A stretch of 64,000 bases of DNA. It comes from Euglena gracilis. Taxonomy: Eukaryota > Euglenida > Euglenophyceae > Euglenales. Numbering within the stretch: position 1 is the first letter of the stretch; every line of letters begins with the position of its first letter. The notes below the pieces were generated by a model that saw only the letters and a program-made list of their open reading frames with translations, had not been told where the DNA came from and did no database searches. Positions 63,166 to 64,000 of this stretch are shown one piece after another. A program made the translations under genes and the position numbers. The DNA is taken from positions 42,379,474 through 42,443,473 of the forward strand of contig CP154957.1 in NCBI GenBank assembly GCA_039621445.1. The letters are read 5' to 3'.

Positions 63166-64000
63166 TCTTAGCCCCTGAAACATCAAGACAAATGACATTT
63201 TCAGGTTTTATCCTGAAAACCTGAGTTTAGAAGTACCTTTCAACCCCAATGTTTTAGTCCGAAAATGAAGCACAATACATCGGCTGAAAATGGATGTGCC
63301 TGCTGACTTGAAAATCCCCGTGTTCAGGGTGCCATATAATGCATAATGCAATACACTGAAACGCTTCATTTGACCTTCTCAGACACACCTTGCAACACCA
63401 CCCTTCGAGCACAACACCACAATCTGCTCTCCTCCTGTTTCGATCCTTCCCTTGTCTCAGAAGTCCCGGTTGCCAAGGCTTCAAAATGAAAAAGAATTTG
63501 GTTGGTGCCAACAGTTGTGAAGAGCAACCATTTTTATGGTTGCTGTCCGCAATTGTGCACACCAACCACCCAAACATACCAGCAGCATTCAATGGAGGGA
63601 GTCCAGCACCACAGAAATACAAAAGAGGTAATATCACAGTGTTGTCACAATCATTTTCCCGCCCCAAACACACTGCCATTGGAGGCTCTTGGATGGTTTT
63701 AAAGTGGTCGGTGTGCGACATCATTTATGTAATTGTGTGGGTGCCACGGAGCCTTAAACAGCAGTGGGGCATTGATGGGCAACTTGCCACCGAACTCAGA
63801 AGCAAATTGGTGGCAGTCCTCCAGCGTTCCTCATCAACCCCCAGTGGCATTCTTCTCGAACAGTCCATTGTTTATGTGGCATGTGCACTTCCACTCCTTT
63901 CGTAACCAACTTCAAACACCTCCACAACGTGCCGCAAAACTTCAGAAAGCAAGCAAAGGGGTGGGCCCGCCACCCCACCTCCAGAGCACCACCTGGCGCT
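63166..64000. other. Right edge, no gene recognised
   Basis: It includes a block near 63460-63720 related to 17677-18150 (GGAGGCTCTTGGATGG, TGGTCGGTGTGCGAC). No exon was convincing up to the window end. Confidence 0.5.

Overview
The window is nuclear DNA of an intron-rich eukaryote that has, or descends from, a ciliated cell: a CC2D2A-type transition-zone gene is present. Host coding sequence comes as short exons (mostly 50-180 bp) of very high GC and GC3, lying in 0.1-12 kb introns that are less GC-rich and full of microsatellites, homopolymers and transposon debris. Inferred introns begin with GTG (often GTGTG) and end in CAG. All host exons I could place are on the minus strand. The lineage cannot be fixed from this sequence; a protist or alga with a large repeat-rich genome fits best. 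No rRNA, tRNA, CRISPR or bacterial-type operon was seen.

Layout, left to right: (1) 0.17-8.2 kb, CC2D2A-like gene, 3' end cut by the window edge. (2) 12.8-16.1 kb, three isolated putative exons of unknown genes. (3) 19.36-26.15 kb, a TRF4/TENT4-like non-canonical poly(A) polymerase in which two of the three catalytic aspartates appear replaced; it is interrupted by a 13-N gap flanked by a near-identical 1.8 kb duplication, probably an assembly artefact. (4) 28.0-40.25 kb, exons of at least one chromatin-type protein (acidic/basic region, CW zinc finger, possible ARID, chromodomain). (5) 40.3-46.7 kb, a mobile-element-rich spacer with a tyrosine-recombinase-like fragment and a long-inverted-repeat element. 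(6) 46.7-62.3 kb, a ten-segment EamA/DMT transporter whose 11.7 kb intron holds a microsatellite-bounded 1.34 kb inverted-repeat element with 206-bp tandem repeats and, antisense to the gene, an 8.2 kb non-LTR retrotransposon with an intact 1,910-codon ORF2 (endonuclease, RT, RNase H, zinc knuckle and a new-looking C-terminal duplicated domain).

The introns also hold several families of short terminal-inverted-repeat elements with hAT-like 8-bp target duplications (TIRs starting CAGGGGTTTT or CAGGCTT), one perfect at 8/8. Exon limits given here are inferred by eye from reading frame, family resemblance and GT/AG signals and may be off by a few codons.
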